From Mycobacterium colombiense (GTDB taxonomy: Bacteria; Actinomycetota; Actinomycetes; Mycobacteriales; Mycobacteriaceae): a DNA stretch of 64,000 bases. Below the pieces are notes generated by a model. That model saw only the letters and a list, made by a program, of their open reading frames with translations, made no database searches and was not told the origin of the DNA. Location of the stretch: NCBI RefSeq assembly GCF_001665835.1, contig NZ_LZSX01000063.1, positions 62,001-126,000 of the forward strand, read 5' to 3'. A program made the position numbers and the translations under genes. The first letter of the stretch is position 1; every line of letters begins with the position of its first letter. Shown piece after piece: positions 1 through 9,437 of this stretch.

Positions 1-298
1 GCAACACCGGCGGCGTGAGCGTGTCGTAGTAGCCCTGCCCGATCATGGACACGGCCACCGTGTTGGCCTCGGCCAGCGCCCGCAGCTCGGATAGCGCCTC
101 GGTCTCAGTGGCGGGCGGCGGCAGCTGGTCGAGACCGGGCGCAGTGCCACCGTCGGTCAGCCGGTCCAGGATGCCGGCCGGAAGCGCCTTGGCGGCCAGC
201 TCGTCGAGCGAGTCGACGCCGATGACGGCGAGCATGGCCGCGACGGCCTGACCGTCCGGGCCGATGTGCCGAGCCGCGAAAGTGAGTTGATCGGACAC
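1..298 (-). CDS. gcvP: Glycine dehydrogenase (P protein), N-terminal part
   Basis: N-terminal 99 residues of the PLP-dependent glycine decarboxylase of the glycine cleavage system; the rest lies beyond the left edge. The translation begins (M)SDQLTFAARHIGPDG and continues AVIGVDSLDELAAKALP, typical of mycobacterial GcvB/GcvP (Rv1832). I chose the GTG at 298 because AGGAG lies 8 bases upstream and the protein start matches the family. It acts with GcvH, encoded 3.4 kb downstream on the same strand. A tandem glycine riboswitch lies directly upstream, so expression should respond to glycine. Confidence 0.93.
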   Translation of the reverse strand, partial: MSDQLTFAARHIGPDGQAVAAMLAVIGVDSLDELAAKALPAGILDRLTDGGTAPGLDQLPPPATETEALSELRALAEANTVAVSMIGQGYYDTLTPPVL

Positions 299-377
299 TG
301 GAAACTCCTGAGTAGGCGGGCGAAGACATATCAAGGCAGAGGACTAACGGCCCTCTCCCTCTGTCTTCACCCGTTCG

Positions 378-568
378 CCGGGCGCCTGAGAGATTCGGTG
401 CCCGATGCTGCCTGAGCGCCTTTCCCCATCGGCGGGCGCGGACCACGCGGGTCCTCGCCGCTTTCCAGAGGCATCATGATTTCGCGCGGTCCGGGTGCCT
501 GAGAGGTTGACGGAGAGGTGTTGCTCCTTCGGCGTCCGTGGCTGGCAGCCACGGAACTCTCCCGCTCG
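378..568 (-). promoter_or_regulatory. Tandem glycine riboswitch upstream of gcvP
   Basis: On the minus strand two glycine-aptamer signatures follow each other. The first (about 492-568) has GGGAGAG, then GCCGAAGGAGCAA, then CCTCTCAGGC. The second (about 378-470) has CGCCGATGGGGAAAGGCGC and AATCTCTCAGGCGCC. The arrangement, and its position 80 bases upstream of the gcvP start, fit the known actinobacterial gcvP-controlling riboswitch, where glycine binding turns the gene on. Several short open frames cross the element and are not real genes; the M. tuberculosis Rv1831 call sits at this position. Confidence 0.9.
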
Positions 569-636
569 AATGCGATGCGCAGCCCAGTTTACTCGGACCG
601 CGACGGGTGCGGCGCGGTGTGCGGTGGGCGCGCCGC

Positions 637-1266
637 TCAGCCGATCTTGCGGTCGCGGTGCTTGCGCCGGGACGCCAGCTCGTCCTCGGGCTCGGCGATC
701 GACTCGCCGCCGTCGGCCCGCTCGCCGGGGAAGTCGGCGATGACGCCGGTCAGCTCGCGCATGGCACCCGATACGGCGATGCCGAAGACGCCCTGCCCGC
801 CCTGCAGCAGGTCGACGACCTCTTCGGCCGACGTGCACTCGTAAACCGTGGTGCCGTCGGAGAACAGGGTGATGTTGGCCAGATCCTGGACACCGCGCTG
901 ACGCAGGTGATCGACCGCGACGCGGATGTTGTGCAACGAGATGCCGGTGTCCAGCAGCCGCTTGACGATCTTGAGGACGAGGATGTCCTTGAACGAGTAG
1001 AGCCGCTGGCTGCCGGAGCCGGCCGCGCTGCGGATCGACGGGACCACCAGCGAGGTGCGTGCCCAGTAGTCGAGCTGCCGGTACGTGATGCCGGCGATCT
1101 GGCAGGCGCTCGGACCGCGGTAGCCGACCAGCTCGTCGGGCACGGAGTCGTCCGGGAAAAGCCCGGGCTGCACGGGTGCGCTGGCGACGGTGACGGGGCG
1201 GTCACTGGCCGCCGGGCTACCGCTGTCGGCTAGGTTGAGCTGCTCTTGGCGTGGCTGCTCGCTCAC
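637..1266 (-). CDS. resR: MerR-family regulator, Rv1830 (ResR/McdR) type
   Basis: About 209 residues. The first ~40 are disordered and acidic; a MerR winged-helix domain follows ([16 protein letters not shown], then [20 protein letters not shown]), with a helical dimerisation part and a basic tail [10 protein letters not shown]. The family is implicated in cell division and growth control, and Rv1830 variants have been linked to antibiotic resilience in M. tuberculosis. I chose the GTG at 1266 because GGAGAGG lies 7 bases upstream; an in-frame ATG at 1320 has no ribosome site. Gene order with the BFN nuclease, Rv1828-type MerR, GarA and GcvH matches M. tuberculosis. Confidence 0.88.
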   Translation of the reverse strand: MSEQPRQEQLNLADSGSPAASDRPVTVASAPVQPGLFPDDSVPDELVGYRGPSACQIAGITYRQLDYWARTSLVVPSIRSAAGSGSQRLYSFKDILVLKIVKRLLDTGISLHNIRVAVDHLRQRGVQDLANITLFSDGTTVYECTSAEEVVDLLQGGQGVFGIAVSGAMRELTGVIADFPGERADGGESIAEPEDELASRRKHRDRKIG

Positions 1267-1544
1267 GGTGGTTCCTCTCCGCGATCGCGCTCGCGTCGTT
1301 AGCTGCGTCTGAGGCTGCATTGCAGCTACGTTTGCTCAGGCCCGAGTGCTAGTAGAGCTTACGCTTTCTGATAGCCGCCGCGCCTGTAGTCGTGATCAAA
1401 GTATGGCCGCCGCGAGGCCAAGTGGGCGGGCTATCCGCCAGCGTGTCGACATCACGGTGTGGTTTGAGATGGATCCGTGATGTCGCCATCCAGGCTAAAC
1501 CAGCCGCCCCACCGTTCCCAAGTGCTGGTGGTAGCGGGTTTGCG

Positions 1545-2039
1545 CTAGGTGGCCTTGAAATCGTCCGGGGACACGCTGTCGAGAAATTCCTTGAACTTCT
1601 CCACCTCGTCCTCCCGGACGGCGGTGCCACCTTCCTCATCGGTCTCGTCGGGAATCAGCAGGCCGGCTTGGGCAAGCACGCCTTCCTCGACGTAGATCGG
1701 AACACCGACCCGCAACGCGATCGCCACCGAGTCCGAGGGCCGGGCCGACACGGTGATGTTGCGGTCGAACACCAGGTCAGCGTAGAAAGTGCCCTCTTGC
1801 AGATCGACGATCCGCACCTCTTTCAGCGAATGCCCAAGCGCGGCAATGACATCCCTGATCAGATCGTGCGTCAACGGGCGCGGCGGCTCAACGCCTTGCT
1901 GCTCGAGGGCGATGGCGGCGGCCTCCGACTGACCGATCCAGATCGGAAGGTAACGGTCACCGTTGGTTTCGCGCAGTAACAGCACCGGCTGGTTCTGCGG
2001 CTGCTCTACGCGAATGCCGACAACACGAACTTCACCCAT
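1545..2039 (-). CDS. Bifunctional nuclease (BFN/DUF151) family protein
   Basis: 164 residues, equal to Rv1829. The whole protein is a BFN domain: it starts MGEVRVVGIRVEQPQNQPVL, with the family core YLPIWIGQSEAAAIA near residue 30 and RPSDSVAIALRVGVPIYV near residue 100. BFN proteins of plants and Thermotoga are described as nucleases, but the role in mycobacteria is unproven. The acidic C-terminal helix is also typical of actinobacterial members. It lies between the two MerR genes on the same strand, with gaps of 115-280 bases, so co-transcription is possible but not certain. Confidence 0.9.
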   Translation of the reverse strand: MGEVRVVGIRVEQPQNQPVLLLRETNGDRYLPIWIGQSEAAAIALEQQGVEPPRPLTHDLIRDVIAALGHSLKEVRIVDLQEGTFYADLVFDRNITVSARPSDSVAIALRVGVPIYVEEGVLAQAGLLIPDETDEEGGTAVREDEVEKFKEFLDSVSPDDFKAT

Positions 2040-2153
2040 CTGTGTCTGCCCTCCGCATTAGTGGCGCCGGTTGGATTGGTGCTCGCCAGTCGACGGCGAG
2101 GTCAAAAATCCGCCCTGCTGCCGAAAACCATGCTGTCGACCGAAGTCTAGTCC

Positions 2154-2906
2154 TCAGCGATCCAGAACGTCGCGAACGGCTGATTTGATCAACGACGTGT
2201 GCAACGTGATCGCGAGCGCCGCGACTTCGCGCGCCAAATCGTCTGCGCGGTCGCGCGCACCGGCCTTGCCGGCTTTGACTACCGGCCCGGCGATTTGGGC
2301 GATCAGGTCCGATTGGCGATCGGCGGCCGAGCGGAAAGCGCGCAGATGCCGCGGCTCGACACCGTAATCCGACAGCGCCCGCGCGCACTGCAGGATGACG
2401 ACAGCGTGCTCGTCGAAAAAGCCGCCGGGGCCGGTGGTGATGACTCCGGCCTTGAGGAGCGCGATCAGCAGGTCGTCCCCCACGCCCGCGCGGTTGAGCA
2501 GCTCTTCGCGGCTCAGCCGCACGTGGGTGGGGGCCACCGCCGAGGTGTCAGAGCCCCCGTCCGCCCCGGCCGCTTCCCCGGTGCCCGCCACGGACACCAG
2601 GCGCGGGACGGAATACGGACCCTTGACGGGCGGCAGCTCACCGTCGGGCTGGGCGTCCAATTGCGCCCTGATGACCTTCAGCGGCAGGTAGTGATCACGT
2701 TGCGCGGTAAGGATGAACCGCAACCGCGCGCAGTCATAGGCGGTGAACCTTCGATACCCCGACGCGGCCCGCTGCGGCGTCACCAGCCCCTCGGCCTCCA
2801 AGAAGCGAATCTTGGAGATGGTGACATCGGGGAAGTCCGGCCTCAGCAGTTCCAGGACCGCCCCAATCGACATCCCGGCCAGTGCCGAGCTATCGGGTGC
2901 GCTCAC
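2154..2906 (-). CDS. MerR-family transcriptional regulator, Rv1828 type
   Basis: 250 residues. The N-terminal winged helix ([20 protein letters not shown], then [18 protein letters not shown]) covers residues about 10-80. A variable Pro/Gly linker follows, then a helical C-terminal domain ([20 protein letters not shown]). Start is GTG at 2906, sharing one base with the garA stop, so the two genes are translationally coupled. Rv1828 binds DNA upstream of its own region; the ligand is not known. The coupling to the kinase substrate GarA may suggest joint control. Confidence 0.9.
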   Translation of the reverse strand: MSAPDSSALAGMSIGAVLELLRPDFPDVTISKIRFLEAEGLVTPQRAASGYRRFTAYDCARLRFILTAQRDHYLPLKVIRAQLDAQPDGELPPVKGPYSVPRLVSVAGTGEAAGADGGSDTSAVAPTHVRLSREELLNRAGVGDDLLIALLKAGVITTGPGGFFDEHAVVILQCARALSDYGVEPRHLRAFRSAADRQSDLIAQIAGPVVKAGKAGARDRADDLAREVAALAITLHTSLIKSAVRDVLDR

Positions 2907-3376
2907 TAGCCTGAAGATCCTCCATCCTCACCCTGCTTGGGTCCGGTCAGAAACACCAAGCGGAACTTGCCGATCTGCACTTCGTCACCGTTGGCAAGCA
3001 CCGCGGAGTCCACGGGCTCACGATTGACGTAAGTGCCGTTGAGACTACCAACGTCGACCACGCTGAATTCGTTGTTTTCCAACCTGAATTCGGCGTGCCG
3101 TCGGCTGACGGTCACGTCGTCGAGGAAAATGTCGCTGTCGGGGTGCCGACCGGCGGACGTGGTGGGCTGGTCCAGCAAGAACCGCGAGCCCGCATTCGGT
3201 CCACGCTTGACGACCAGCAACGCCGAGCCGGCGGGGAGTCCTTCGACTCCGGATACCGCGCTCTCGGTTCCCGCCTGTGCGGGAGCGTCCAGCTCGTTGA
3301 GGAAGTCGGCGCGGAAGACAGAAGTCGTCTCTACCGTGACTTCGTCCGAGTTCTGGTCGTTGTCCATGTCCGTCAC
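2906..3376 (-). CDS. garA: GarA, FHA-domain regulator of central nitrogen and carbon metabolism
   Basis: 156 residues. The N-terminal VETTSVF carries Thr17/Thr18, equivalent to the PknG and PknB sites of M. tuberculosis GarA. The FHA domain covers about residues 50-140 with the phosphopeptide-binding landmarks [18 protein letters not shown] and GSLNGTYVN. Unphosphorylated GarA inhibits 2-oxoglutarate dehydrogenase and glutamate dehydrogenase and activates glutamate synthase; phosphorylation makes it bind itself and switch off (established for orthologs). It overlaps the following MerR gene by one base. Length and sequence are close to the 162-residue M. tuberculosis protein. Confidence 0.96.
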   Translation of the reverse strand: MTDMDNDQNSDEVTVETTSVFRADFLNELDAPAQAGTESAVSGVEGLPAGSALLVVKRGPNAGSRFLLDQPTTSAGRHPDSDIFLDDVTVSRRHAEFRLENNEFSVVDVGSLNGTYVNREPVDSAVLANGDEVQIGKFRLVFLTGPKQGEDGGSSG

Positions 3377-3661
3377 GCGCTGCTCCTCACTGGCTGCTGT
3401 GGCGTTGTCTGGCCGGGCCGCTCGGCCGGCTTGTGCATCAGGTTTGTTTGCCCGATATGCCGATTACTGCCGTTTCGTACGTTCAAGAGTCTTTCACGTG
3501 TCTTTCAGCGATCTTCGAGAGACTTCAAAGGTCGATGTGTCGACGGTACCGCGCACCGGCTTGCAATGCGCCCACCACCTGACGATCCGAAACTTCGATT
3601 TCCCCGCACCCTGGCTGCACCGCGCGCTGGCCGCGCGGGACTGCAGGGACATTAGCAATCG

Positions 3662-4060
3662 TCATTCGGTGAGCGTTCCGCGGTAGGCCTCCGCGTCGAG
3701 CAGCGAAGAAATGGCCGACTCCAATTCGCCGACGTCGGATACCTGCACATCCAGCAACCAACCGCCTCCGTACGGGTCGGAGTTCACCAATTGCGGACTG
3801 CCGTCCAGATCGCTGTTGACCGCGGACACTTTGCCCGACACCGGGGCGTAGAGGTCCGACACCGATTTGGTCGATTCGACCTCACCGAAGGATTCGCCCG
3901 CGGTCAGTTCCGTGCCCACGTCGGGCAGCTGAACGAAAACGACATCGCCCAACGCCGACTGCGCAAAATCGGTGATGCCCACGCGCACGGTGTCATCCCC
4001 ACTTCGACGAACCCATTCGTGTTCGGCGGTGTAGCGCAGATCGGGCGGGATATCGCTCAC
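3662..4060 (-). CDS. gcvH: Glycine cleavage system H protein
   Basis: 132 residues, starting (M)[16 protein letters not shown]. The lipoyl site is Lys65 in [20 protein letters not shown]. It shuttles the aminomethyl group between the P, T and L proteins of glycine cleavage. I chose the GTG at 4060 because AGGATC is placed upstream and the family begins there; the open frame continues to 4180 without homology. It is the first gene of the gcvH-garA-merR cluster, 285 bases upstream of garA, a gap in which I see no further gene. Confidence 0.96.
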   Translation of the reverse strand: MSDIPPDLRYTAEHEWVRRSGDDTVRVGITDFAQSALGDVVFVQLPDVGTELTAGESFGEVESTKSVSDLYAPVSGKVSAVNSDLDGSPQLVNSDPYGGGWLLDVQVSDVGELESAISSLLDAEAYRGTLTE

Positions 4061-4088
4061 GAGTGATCCTGTTCTGTTCGGGTGGTGC

Positions 4089-4961
4089 TCACTTGACGGG
4101 CTGAGCGTATTGGTGCGGTTTTGGTTGCCGCAAGGTGGTGACGTCCACCCGGTCGGCCTGCTGAACGGACATTCGCGCACCGACGCGCTTGACGGCGTCC
4201 TGCGCGCCGCCGGGAATGTTCATGGCCGCGGCCAGGGTCGGTGGATCGCCAATCGCCAGAATCGAATACGACGGCGACAGGGTTTTGGAGTCGATGGTCA
4301 GCGACCCAGGCATACCCACCACCCAGGTATCGACACCTACCCGCACCGATTGGTGTGCGTCGTTGACTTCGATCGCCTCGGCGCCGGCGGCGCGCAACTC
4401 GTTGATCACGTCGAGCATCGCCTCGGGCGAAACCCCGGGTCCGGGGTCCTCGATCGTGATGGTGACGCCGGGGCCGGTGGCGCCGACCGCCCCGACCAGG
4501 ATGGACAGCGCCGCCAGCCTGGACTGCGCGGATTGGATGGCGGCCTGGTCGTTGTTCCCGGACGCCTGCAATGAATTCAGCGTGTTCTGTAACTCGTTCA
4601 CTTCGGTGTTGAGCGTGCCTTCGCGCTGACGCAACGAATCCAGCAGCACCAAAAGGTCTGCGGGGCGGGCCGTCTCCAGCGAGTCACCCGATTCCGTCTG
4701 GCGGACCTGGGTGACGATCGCCAGGCCCAGCAGCAGGCACAGCATGGCGGCCAGCGTCCCGAACGCCATCCGGGACCGACCGCCGCGCACCATGCCGATT
4801 TCCGGACGAGGGCTTTTTGCGGCCAGTTCGTGACGGCCGCGCGGCGCGCCCTGTTCCGGCGCCGCGTCGGCCCGGGTGCGCCCGGGCCCGGTTGGCCCGT
4901 CACCACTTTGGCCGCCGGCGTCGCGTCGGCCGGCGTTGCGGTCTTCCGGATCCTGGCTCAC
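4089..4961 (-). CDS. DUF881 membrane-anchored protein, Rv1825 type
   Basis: 290 residues. A charged cytoplasmic head precedes one membrane segment ([19 protein letters not shown], about residues 55-75). A coiled-coil stretch ([20 protein letters not shown]) and the DUF881 domain ([44 protein letters not shown]) follow. DUF881 proteins resemble the YlxW/YlxX group near division genes; the molecular role is unknown, though Rv1825 is reported to interact with cell-division proteins. I chose the GTG at 4961, immediately after two MIRU-like units, because the family N-terminus starts near there; the frame stays open through the repeats. Confidence 0.88.
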   Translation of the reverse strand: MSQDPEDRNAGRRDAGGQSGDGPTGPGRTRADAAPEQGAPRGRHELAAKSPRPEIGMVRGGRSRMAFGTLAAMLCLLLGLAIVTQVRQTESGDSLETARPADLLVLLDSLRQREGTLNTEVNELQNTLNSLQASGNNDQAAIQSAQSRLAALSILVGAVGATGPGVTITIEDPGPGVSPEAMLDVINELRAAGAEAIEVNDAHQSVRVGVDTWVVGMPGSLTIDSKTLSPSYSILAIGDPPTLAAAMNIPGGAQDAVKRVGARMSVQQADRVDVTTLRQPKPHQYAQPVK

Positions 4962-4978
4962 GTCGACCTCACGTGGGT

Positions 4979-5082
4979 CATGGCGCCGCTCCTCCTCATC
5001 GCTACGCTCTGCATCGTCGCCGGCGCGGTCATGGCGCCGCTCCTGTTCATCGCTTCGCTCTGCATCGTCGCCCGCGCGCGTC
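4979..5082 (-). repeat. Two tandem MIRU-like 51-bp units between genes
   Basis: Two copies, starting at 4979 and 5030, of the unit read on the minus strand as GGCGACGATGCAGAGCG, then AGCGATGAG or AGCGATGAAC, then AGGAGCGGCGCCATG. They fill the space between the sbp stop codon and the start of the next DUF881 gene. A third related copy lies at 18479-18533, again exactly between a stop and a start codon. The unit carries its own purine-rich ribosome site and ATG, as in the 53-bp MIRU class between senX3 and regX3. Confidence 0.8.
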
Positions 5083-5413
5083 ACGCCCCGAACAGCCTGC
5101 GGCGCAGGGCGGCGGCATTGCCGAAGATGCGGATGCCCAGCACGACGATGATGGCCGTCGACAACTGCGTACCCACGCCCAGTTGGTCGCCGACGTAGAC
5201 GATCAGCGCGGCCACGAAGACGTTGAACACGAACGAGATAACGAAGACCTTCGGATCGAAAATCCGTTCCAGGTATGCGCGTAACCCGCCGAAAACCGCG
5301 TCCAGCGCCGCGACCACTGCGATCGGCAGATAGGGCTGGACGACTTCGGGCACCGAGGGGTGAAAAACCAGGCCGAGCACGATGCCGATCGCCAGAGCTG
5401 CGATACCGATCAT
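5081..5413 (-). CDS. sbp: Small basic protein Sbp (DUF1290), three membrane segments
   Basis: 110 residues, nearly all membrane: residues 1-20 (MIGIAALAIGIVLGLVF), 28-50 (LPIAVVAALDAVFGGLRAYL) and 55-85 (VFVISFVFNVFVAALIVYVG), then a basic tail. It matches the DUF1290/SbpA family, usually placed between two DUF881 proteins near ylm/division genes in Gram-positive bacteria and at Rv1824 in M. tuberculosis. Function is unknown; a morphogenesis or division role is inferred from context. Its stop is followed at once by the MIRU-like pair. Confidence 0.9.
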   Translation of the reverse strand: MIGIAALAIGIVLGLVFHPSVPEVVQPYLPIAVVAALDAVFGGLRAYLERIFDPKVFVISFVFNVFVAALIVYVGDQLGVGTQLSTAIIVVLGIRIFGNAAALRRRLFGA

Positions 5414-5468
5414 GTTTGGTTTCCTGTCCGCGTCTCACACAGGGGAACGTGTCTGGTCAGGACTTTTC

Positions 5469-6395
5469 TCACTGTGGCCCAATCTGCTTGGCAAACTTGA
5501 CATCCCGCGTCGATCCGGCAGGAAGCGTTAGTCCGTCGGCGACGTCCACCGTAACCACGACCCCGTAGGAGATCTGCAGCAACCTCAGTCGCTGCATGCC
5601 CGGGCTGTTGTCGAAGACATCGCGCATCGCGCGCGGCGGCCCGATCGCCAGCACCGTGTACGGACTGCTGGTCGGGTTGTTGTCGACCAGGATCGCGCCG
5701 CCGGCCTGCCGGATGGTGACGTTCGGCCCGATCCGCACACCGCCGACGGAAATCGCCTCGGCACCGCTCGCCCACAACGAGTTGACCAGCAGCTGCAGAT
5801 CGCGGTCCAGGATGATCTGCCGGCTGCCGCTGACCCGCTGCTTGGACACGTCGGAAAGGTTCGGGCTGGCACCGGGATCGGTCACGGTCACCTTCAGCCC
5901 GGGCCCGATGATCGCGGTGCTGGCCGCCGGCAGGCTGAGCGCGTCGAGGCGTTTCAGCAGCCGCTGCCCCTCGGCGTCTTCGGCCAGGGCGTGGCGCTGC
6001 ACGTCGTCGACTCGCGTGGCCAGATCGCTGCGGCGCTGGTTCAACTTGGCCGCGGAGCCCTCGGTCGACCGCACAGTGCCCAACAGGAGCTCCTGCTCGG
6101 ACCGCACCCCGGGGGCCACCGAGCGAGCCTGGGCGACCGCGGCGGCGAAGACCGTCGCGATCAGCAGCGCCGCCACCGCCTGCCAGAGCCAACCGAACAC
6201 GCGCTGGCGTCCGTCGCGCGGCGTGTCGGCGGCGCCGCGCTTGGCCGCCGCCGCGGCATAGCCGGGGTCGAGGTGCTCGGACAGCAGCGCGCGCAACAGC
6301 GACGGCACCGGGATGCGTTTGGGACGTGACGCCACATGCGCGCCGTGACCGGCATTGGGGTCGTAGCCGCCGAGCAGGCGGTCGGCGTCAGCCAT
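5469..6395 (-). CDS. DUF881 membrane-anchored protein, Rv1823 type
   Basis: 308 residues. A cytoplasmic N-terminus ([14 protein letters not shown]) is followed by one membrane helix near residues 68-90 ([20 protein letters not shown]). A coiled-coil segment ([20 protein letters not shown]) and the DUF881 fold ([53 protein letters not shown]) come after. It pairs with the second DUF881 gene across sbp. The ATG at 6395 overlaps the 3' end of pgsA2 by 8 bases, so the three genes and pgsA2 probably form one transcript. Confidence 0.9.
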   Translation of the reverse strand: MADADRLLGGYDPNAGHGAHVASRPKRIPVPSLLRALLSEHLDPGYAAAAAKRGAADTPRDGRQRVFGWLWQAVAALLIATVFAAAVAQARSVAPGVRSEQELLLGTVRSTEGSAAKLNQRRSDLATRVDDVQRHALAEDAEGQRLLKRLDALSLPAASTAIIGPGLKVTVTDPGASPNLSDVSKQRVSGSRQIILDRDLQLLVNSLWASGAEAISVGGVRIGPNVTIRQAGGAILVDNNPTSSPYTVLAIGPPRAMRDVFDNSPGMQRLRLLQISYGVVVTVDVADGLTLPAGSTRDVKFAKQIGPQ

Positions 6396-7029
6396 GGTCA
6401 GCCACCTTCGCCGCGGCCGACGGCCGAGAGGCGCGGTCGACCTTGGGCATGCGTCGCAGCACGAGAATCATCTGCACCGCATACTGCACGAACGCCCACA
6501 GGTAGGCGTACATGCCCCAGATCAGGAAGGCCCATCCGCAGGCGCCGATCACGCGGCTCCACAGCGCGTCCCAGGTGCCCAGCAGCACCAGCGGAAAGCC
6601 GGACATCAGCGCGAACGTCGCGGCCTTGCCGATGTAGGTGACCGGCAGCGCCGACAGCCCGCGGCCCCACAGCAGCGGCAGGGTCGCCGCCAACAGGCCG
6701 TCGCGCGCGAGCAGGACGATGACGAACCACCACGGCACGATCCCGCTGAACGCCAGCACGATGGGCACCGCCACCATGTAGAGGCGGTCGACCGCGGGGT
6801 CGAGCAGCACACCGAGCCGGGAGGACTGATTCAGTAGCCGGGCGATCTTGCCGTCGGCCCAGTCCGAGGCGCCACTGAACATCAGAATCGCGACGGCCCA
6901 CCCGTTGGCGTGTGCGACCAGCAGGGCGTAGACGAACACCGGGATCAGCGCCAGGCGCACCGCGCTGAGCACGTTGGGCACCGTCAGCACCCGGTTGGGT
7001 GGAAGCACCGGCTCCATGAGCCGTGACAT
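6388..7029 (-). CDS. pgsA2: CDP-alcohol phosphatidyltransferase PgsA2
   Basis: About 213 residues with four to five membrane helices. The CDP-alcohol phosphotransferase signature DG-x2-AR-x8-G-x3-D-x3-D is complete (DGKIARLL, then [12 protein letters not shown]), so the enzyme should be active in condensing a CDP-lipid with an alcohol. M. tuberculosis Rv1822 is annotated as a phosphatidylglycerophosphate synthase paralog; its exact substrate is unsettled. Start is uncertain: ATG at 7029 is used here, GTG at 7059 and ATG at 7017 (the M. tuberculosis-like MEPVL start) are alternatives and none has a strong ribosome site. It follows secA2 closely. Confidence 0.9.
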   Translation of the reverse strand: MSRLMEPVLPPNRVLTVPNVLSAVRLALIPVFVYALLVAHANGWAVAILMFSGASDWADGKIARLLNQSSRLGVLLDPAVDRLYMVAVPIVLAFSGIVPWWFVIVLLARDGLLAATLPLLWGRGLSALPVTYIGKAATFALMSGFPLVLLGTWDALWSRVIGACGWAFLIWGMYAYLWAFVQYAVQMILVLRRMPKVDRASRPSAAAKVADHG

Positions 7030-7069
7030 TAGCCCAACGGCGACTGCGCGGCTGGCCACGCACTCGGGG

Positions 7070-9400
7070 TCAGCGGAAGACCCCGGGCAGACTCAGGGTG
7101 GACAGCGTGTCGTCCGACAGCGGGTTGTCGTTGACCATGTACGTCCACGTCGAGGTCGGCCGCGCCAGCTTGGACAGGTCCAGTCCGGGCTCCTCTTCGA
7201 GCACGTTCGCGGTCTCGAACGTCTGCTGGGCAGCTTCGATCGCGTCCGCGGCCAGCGACGCGAACGCGTCGACCGCCAACCGGTGAAATTCGTCCAGCGG
7301 GTTCTGCCGGCCCAGCGCCCGCAGGTGGATGCTCTCGCGGATGTCGGCCAGATACGCCAGGTGGTCGGCCCAGCCGCGGTCGAGGTGGTACAGCATGATC
7401 TGCCGGCAAATCGTCTCCAGGCGCTCTTCGGAGATTCCTTCGGTCTCGGCCAGCTCCTCGTAGCGCTTGGGCGCCAGCTCGGCGAGCTCCTCACGCGCGG
7501 TTGGGTTGCGCAGCAACGTATTACGCCGATCGACGATGATGGCCCGCTGCTGGGCGATCAACTGGTTGTAGCGCCAGGTGTTCGCGTGCACGTCCAGCAT
7601 GCGGCCCTCGGCCACGCGCTGGGCATGGTCGAGCAGGCCCGCCGCCTTCGGGCTGACGATCTTGCCGTCCTCGTCGGTCTGGGTCGGCAGCTTGTTGTTG
7701 TCGAGGTTGGCGGCGACGACGTCGTCCTCCCAACTGGAGAAGAAGACGGACGACCCCGGGTCGCCCTGCCGGCCGGCGCGGCCGCGCAGCTGGTTGTCCA
7801 GGCGCTGGGTGTGGTGCCGCCCGGTTCCGACGACGTGCAGCCCGCCCAGCTCGGCGACCCGGTCGTGGTCGGCTTCGTCGGACCCACCGAGGCGGATGTC
7901 GGTGCCGCGCCCGGCCATCTGCGTCGAGACGGTGACCACGCCGAACTTGCCCGCCTCCGCGATCACCTGGGCTTCCTCGGCGTCGTTTTTGGCGTTCAGC
8001 ACCACCGCGGGAACGCCGCGGCGAAGCAGCCGCTCGTGCAGGTCCTCGGATTCGGCCACGTCGCGGGTGCCCACCAGCACCGGCTGCCCGGTCTCGTTCA
8101 CCTCCGCGATGTGCGCGACGATCGCGTCGTTCTTGGCCGCCGCGGTGATGTAGACCCGATCGGATTCGTCTTCCCGAATGTTGGGCTCATTCGGCGGAAT
8201 TGGTGACACACCGAGCTTGTAGAACTGGCGCAGCTGCTCACCGGCGGCCAGCGCGGTGCCCGTCATGCCGCACACCGTCGCGTAGCGGTTGATCAACGCC
8301 TGCACGGTGATGGTGTCCAGCACCTCGCCCGTTTCGGTGGTCTCGATGCCCTCCTTCGCCTCCACGGCAGCCTGCAGGCCGTCGGGCCAGCGCTGCAGTT
8401 GCGCGATGCGGCCGCGCGCGGCGTTGATGAGGTGCACCGCGTCGTCGCGGACGATGTAGTGCACGTCGCGCTGCAGCAGCACGTGCGCGTGCAGCGCGAC
8501 GTTGATCTCGGTCAGGGTGGTGACGACGTGTTCCTCGGAGTACAGGTCGATGCCGCCGAGTGCCTTTTCGACCTTGCGGGCGCCGACCTCGGTCAGGTGG
8601 ACGTTGCGGCTGTCGGCGTCGGTGTCGTAGTCGGTGCCGGCCTCCAGCTGGCCGGCCAGCTTGATGATCTCCAGCCGCGGCGTCTCGCGGTGCGTGGTTC
8701 CGGCCAGCACCAGCGGCACCAGCGCCTCGTCGACCAGCACCGAGTCGGCCTCGTCGATCAGGGCTACGTCGGGGTTGGGCGAGACCAGGTCGGCGACGTC
8801 GGTGACCAGCTGATCGCGCAGCACGTCGAAGCCGATCTCGTTGACCGAGGCGTAGGTGACGTCGCAGCCGTAGGCGAATCGGCGTTCCTCGCTGGTGGAC
8901 TCGGCGGTGATCCAGCCGACCGTCAGGCCCATGGCCTCGATGACGGGACCCATCCATTCCGCGTCGCGACGGGCCAGGTAGTCGTTGATGGTCACGACGT
9001 GCACGTGCCGCCCGGCCAGCGCGTATCCGGCCGCGGCGATCGCGCCCGCGAGCGTCTTGCCCTCACCGGTGGCCATCTCGATGACGTCGCCGGCCAGCAT
9101 GCGCAACGCGCCCAGCAGCTGCACATCGAACGGCCGCAGCCCACTGGCCCGCTCGCCCGCCTCGCGCGCGATGGCGAGGAACTGCGGGATGTCCTCGGAA
9201 TCCGCGAGGTCCTCGAGGTTGAGCAGCCCGGCCGCCTTGCGTAGCTGCTCGTCGGTCAGCCCGGCCGCCTCGTCGTCGTACTCCGACGAGTCGGTGACCT
9301 GGGTGAGGGAGCGGTTGCGGTCCTTTTCGGTGCTGGCGCCGAGCAGCTTCCAAAAGCGGCTGCTCAGCCTGCCGGGTTGAGCGCGGGTCGTCTTAGGCAC
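7070..9400 (-). CDS. secA2: Accessory preprotein translocase ATPase SecA2
   Basis: 776 residues, shorter than housekeeping SecA and typical of mycobacterial SecA2. Walker A is [11 protein letters not shown] with Lys115; the DEAD-type Walker B is [14 protein letters not shown]. The second helicase lobe shows [33 protein letters not shown] and [12 protein letters not shown]. It lacks the zinc-binding C-terminal linker of SecA1. SecA2 exports a subset of proteins, including virulence factors in pathogenic species, and works with SecYEG. It stands between ilvG and pgsA2 as in M. tuberculosis. Confidence 0.97.
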   Translation of the reverse strand: MPKTTRAQPGRLSSRFWKLLGASTEKDRNRSLTQVTDSSEYDDEAAGLTDEQLRKAAGLLNLEDLADSEDIPQFLAIAREAGERASGLRPFDVQLLGALRMLAGDVIEMATGEGKTLAGAIAAAGYALAGRHVHVVTINDYLARRDAEWMGPVIEAMGLTVGWITAESTSEERRFAYGCDVTYASVNEIGFDVLRDQLVTDVADLVSPNPDVALIDEADSVLVDEALVPLVLAGTTHRETPRLEIIKLAGQLEAGTDYDTDADSRNVHLTEVGARKVEKALGGIDLYSEEHVVTTLTEINVALHAHVLLQRDVHYIVRDDAVHLINAARGRIAQLQRWPDGLQAAVEAKEGIETTETGEVLDTITVQALINRYATVCGMTGTALAAGEQLRQFYKLGVSPIPPNEPNIREDESDRVYITAAAKNDAIVAHIAEVNETGQPVLVGTRDVAESEDLHERLLRRGVPAVVLNAKNDAEEAQVIAEAGKFGVVTVSTQMAGRGTDIRLGGSDEADHDRVAELGGLHVVGTGRHHTQRLDNQLRGRAGRQGDPGSSVFFSSWEDDVVAANLDNNKLPTQTDEDGKIVSPKAAGLLDHAQRVAEGRMLDVHANTWRYNQLIAQQRAIIVDRRNTLLRNPTAREELAELAPKRYEELAETEGISEERLETICRQIMLYHLDRGWADHLAYLADIRESIHLRALGRQNPLDEFHRLAVDAFASLAADAIEAAQQTFETANVLEEEPGLDLSKLARPTSTWTYMVNDNPLSDDTLSTLSLPGVFR

Positions 9401-9437
9401 AGGTCAACGGTACGCGGTGACTCACCGCGCAGATTCA

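Noticed and set aside
344..838. Open frames across the glycine riboswitch region
   Set aside because: They have no ribosome site or family similarity and cross well-conserved aptamer cores and the end of the MerR gene.
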